Made by a program: the position numbers and the translations under genes. A model generated the notes under the pieces. That model had not been told where the DNA came from. It made no database searches and saw only the letters and a program-made list of their open reading frames with translations. Of a DNA stretch of 30,659 bases, positions 30,605 to 30,659 are shown one piece after another. How positions within the stretch are numbered: the stretch's first letter is position 1; every line of letters starts with the position of its first letter. The stretch lies in contig CAJNDS010000036.1 of assembly GCA_905221605.1 (NCBI GenBank), positions 480,001-510,659 of the forward strand, written 5' to 3'. This stretch comes from Symbiodinium natans. Lineage: Eukaryota; Sar; Dinophyceae; Suessiales; Symbiodiniaceae.

Positions 30605-30659
30605 TGTTTGGGGTTTAGGGTTTAGAGTTTAGGGTTTAGGGTTTTAGGGTTTTAGGGTT
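30605..30659 (+). repeat. G-rich telomeric tract at right edge
   Basis: TTTAGGG and TTTTAGGG units to the last base. Window ends are C-rich left and G-rich right, as for a chromosome with both ends, but this probably reflects where the window was cut. Confidence 0.85.

Noticed and set aside
1-30659. The whole window as a true chromosome end
   Set aside because: Edges have the right polarity, but tracts alternate in orientation throughout and unique pieces separate them; neither edge shows a long uniform terminal array.
1-30659. Dinoflagellate spliced-leader sequence or relict leader
   Set aside because: I looked for the CCGTAGCCATTTTGGCTCAAG-type string on the + strand and did not find it; this leaves the lineage open.

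Overview
Eukaryotic nuclear DNA dominated by the plant-type telomere heptamer TTTAGGG / CCCTAAA. The heptamer is not a terminal cap: several dozen tracts, 3 to about 20 units long, occur from one end of the window to the other. They alternate between C-rich and G-rich on the + strand and are separated by 50-600 bp of non-telomeric sequence, often about 55-60 % GC. The repeat type fits land plants, many algae, dinoflagellates and chromerids. With no recognisable plant gene, an alga or alveolate (dinoflagellate/chromerid-like) subtelomere or heterochromatic region is my best guess; this is inference, not identification. No rRNA, convincing tRNA, CRISPR, integrase or bacterial-type operon was seen.

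Layout. 1-2600: telomeric tracts around short gene-like pieces and a 105-bp inverted-repeat element with a target-site duplication. 2640-3895: a 1.25-kb array of the variant octamer TTTAGGGG. 3900-5750: C-rich degenerate tracts, hairpins and a four-times repeated coding-like motif. 5760-8450: a 54-bp satellite built on a telomere-like core, interrupted by a 105-130-bp module that also occurs at 8514, 8903 and, in opposite orientation, at 23.8 kb. 9000-19900: the main mosaic of telomeric tracts and exon-like pieces, including the best spliced gene model (16343-17794, +). 19955-21045: a 15-bp minisatellite open in all six frames. 21.1-24.5 kb: candidate ORFs, local duplications and an approximately 190-bp degenerate repeat family. 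24540-25440: the largest telomere-free block, with the longest non-repetitive open frame (24780-25385, 201 codons). 25.4-30.66 kb: telomeric mosaic again, with small inverted-repeat elements and further exon-like pieces.

The most interesting pattern: several telomeric tracts are bounded by short direct repeats (9-25 bp) of the surrounding unique sequence, as an insertion with target-site duplication would leave. At 15.7 and 29.0 kb, and on both strands at 16.1 kb, mentally removing the tract plus one duplicate gives a reading frame that runs through the junction. Other tracts start exactly at a plausible exon edge (exon|GTTTAGGG). The G-rich unit itself supplies GT and TTTAG, so such tracts could act as introns. 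Caution: a 100-bp GC-rich segment has an open frame in one of six frames by chance most of the time, so single exon-like pieces are weak evidence; phase-compatible chains, duplications and the 201-codon frame are stronger.
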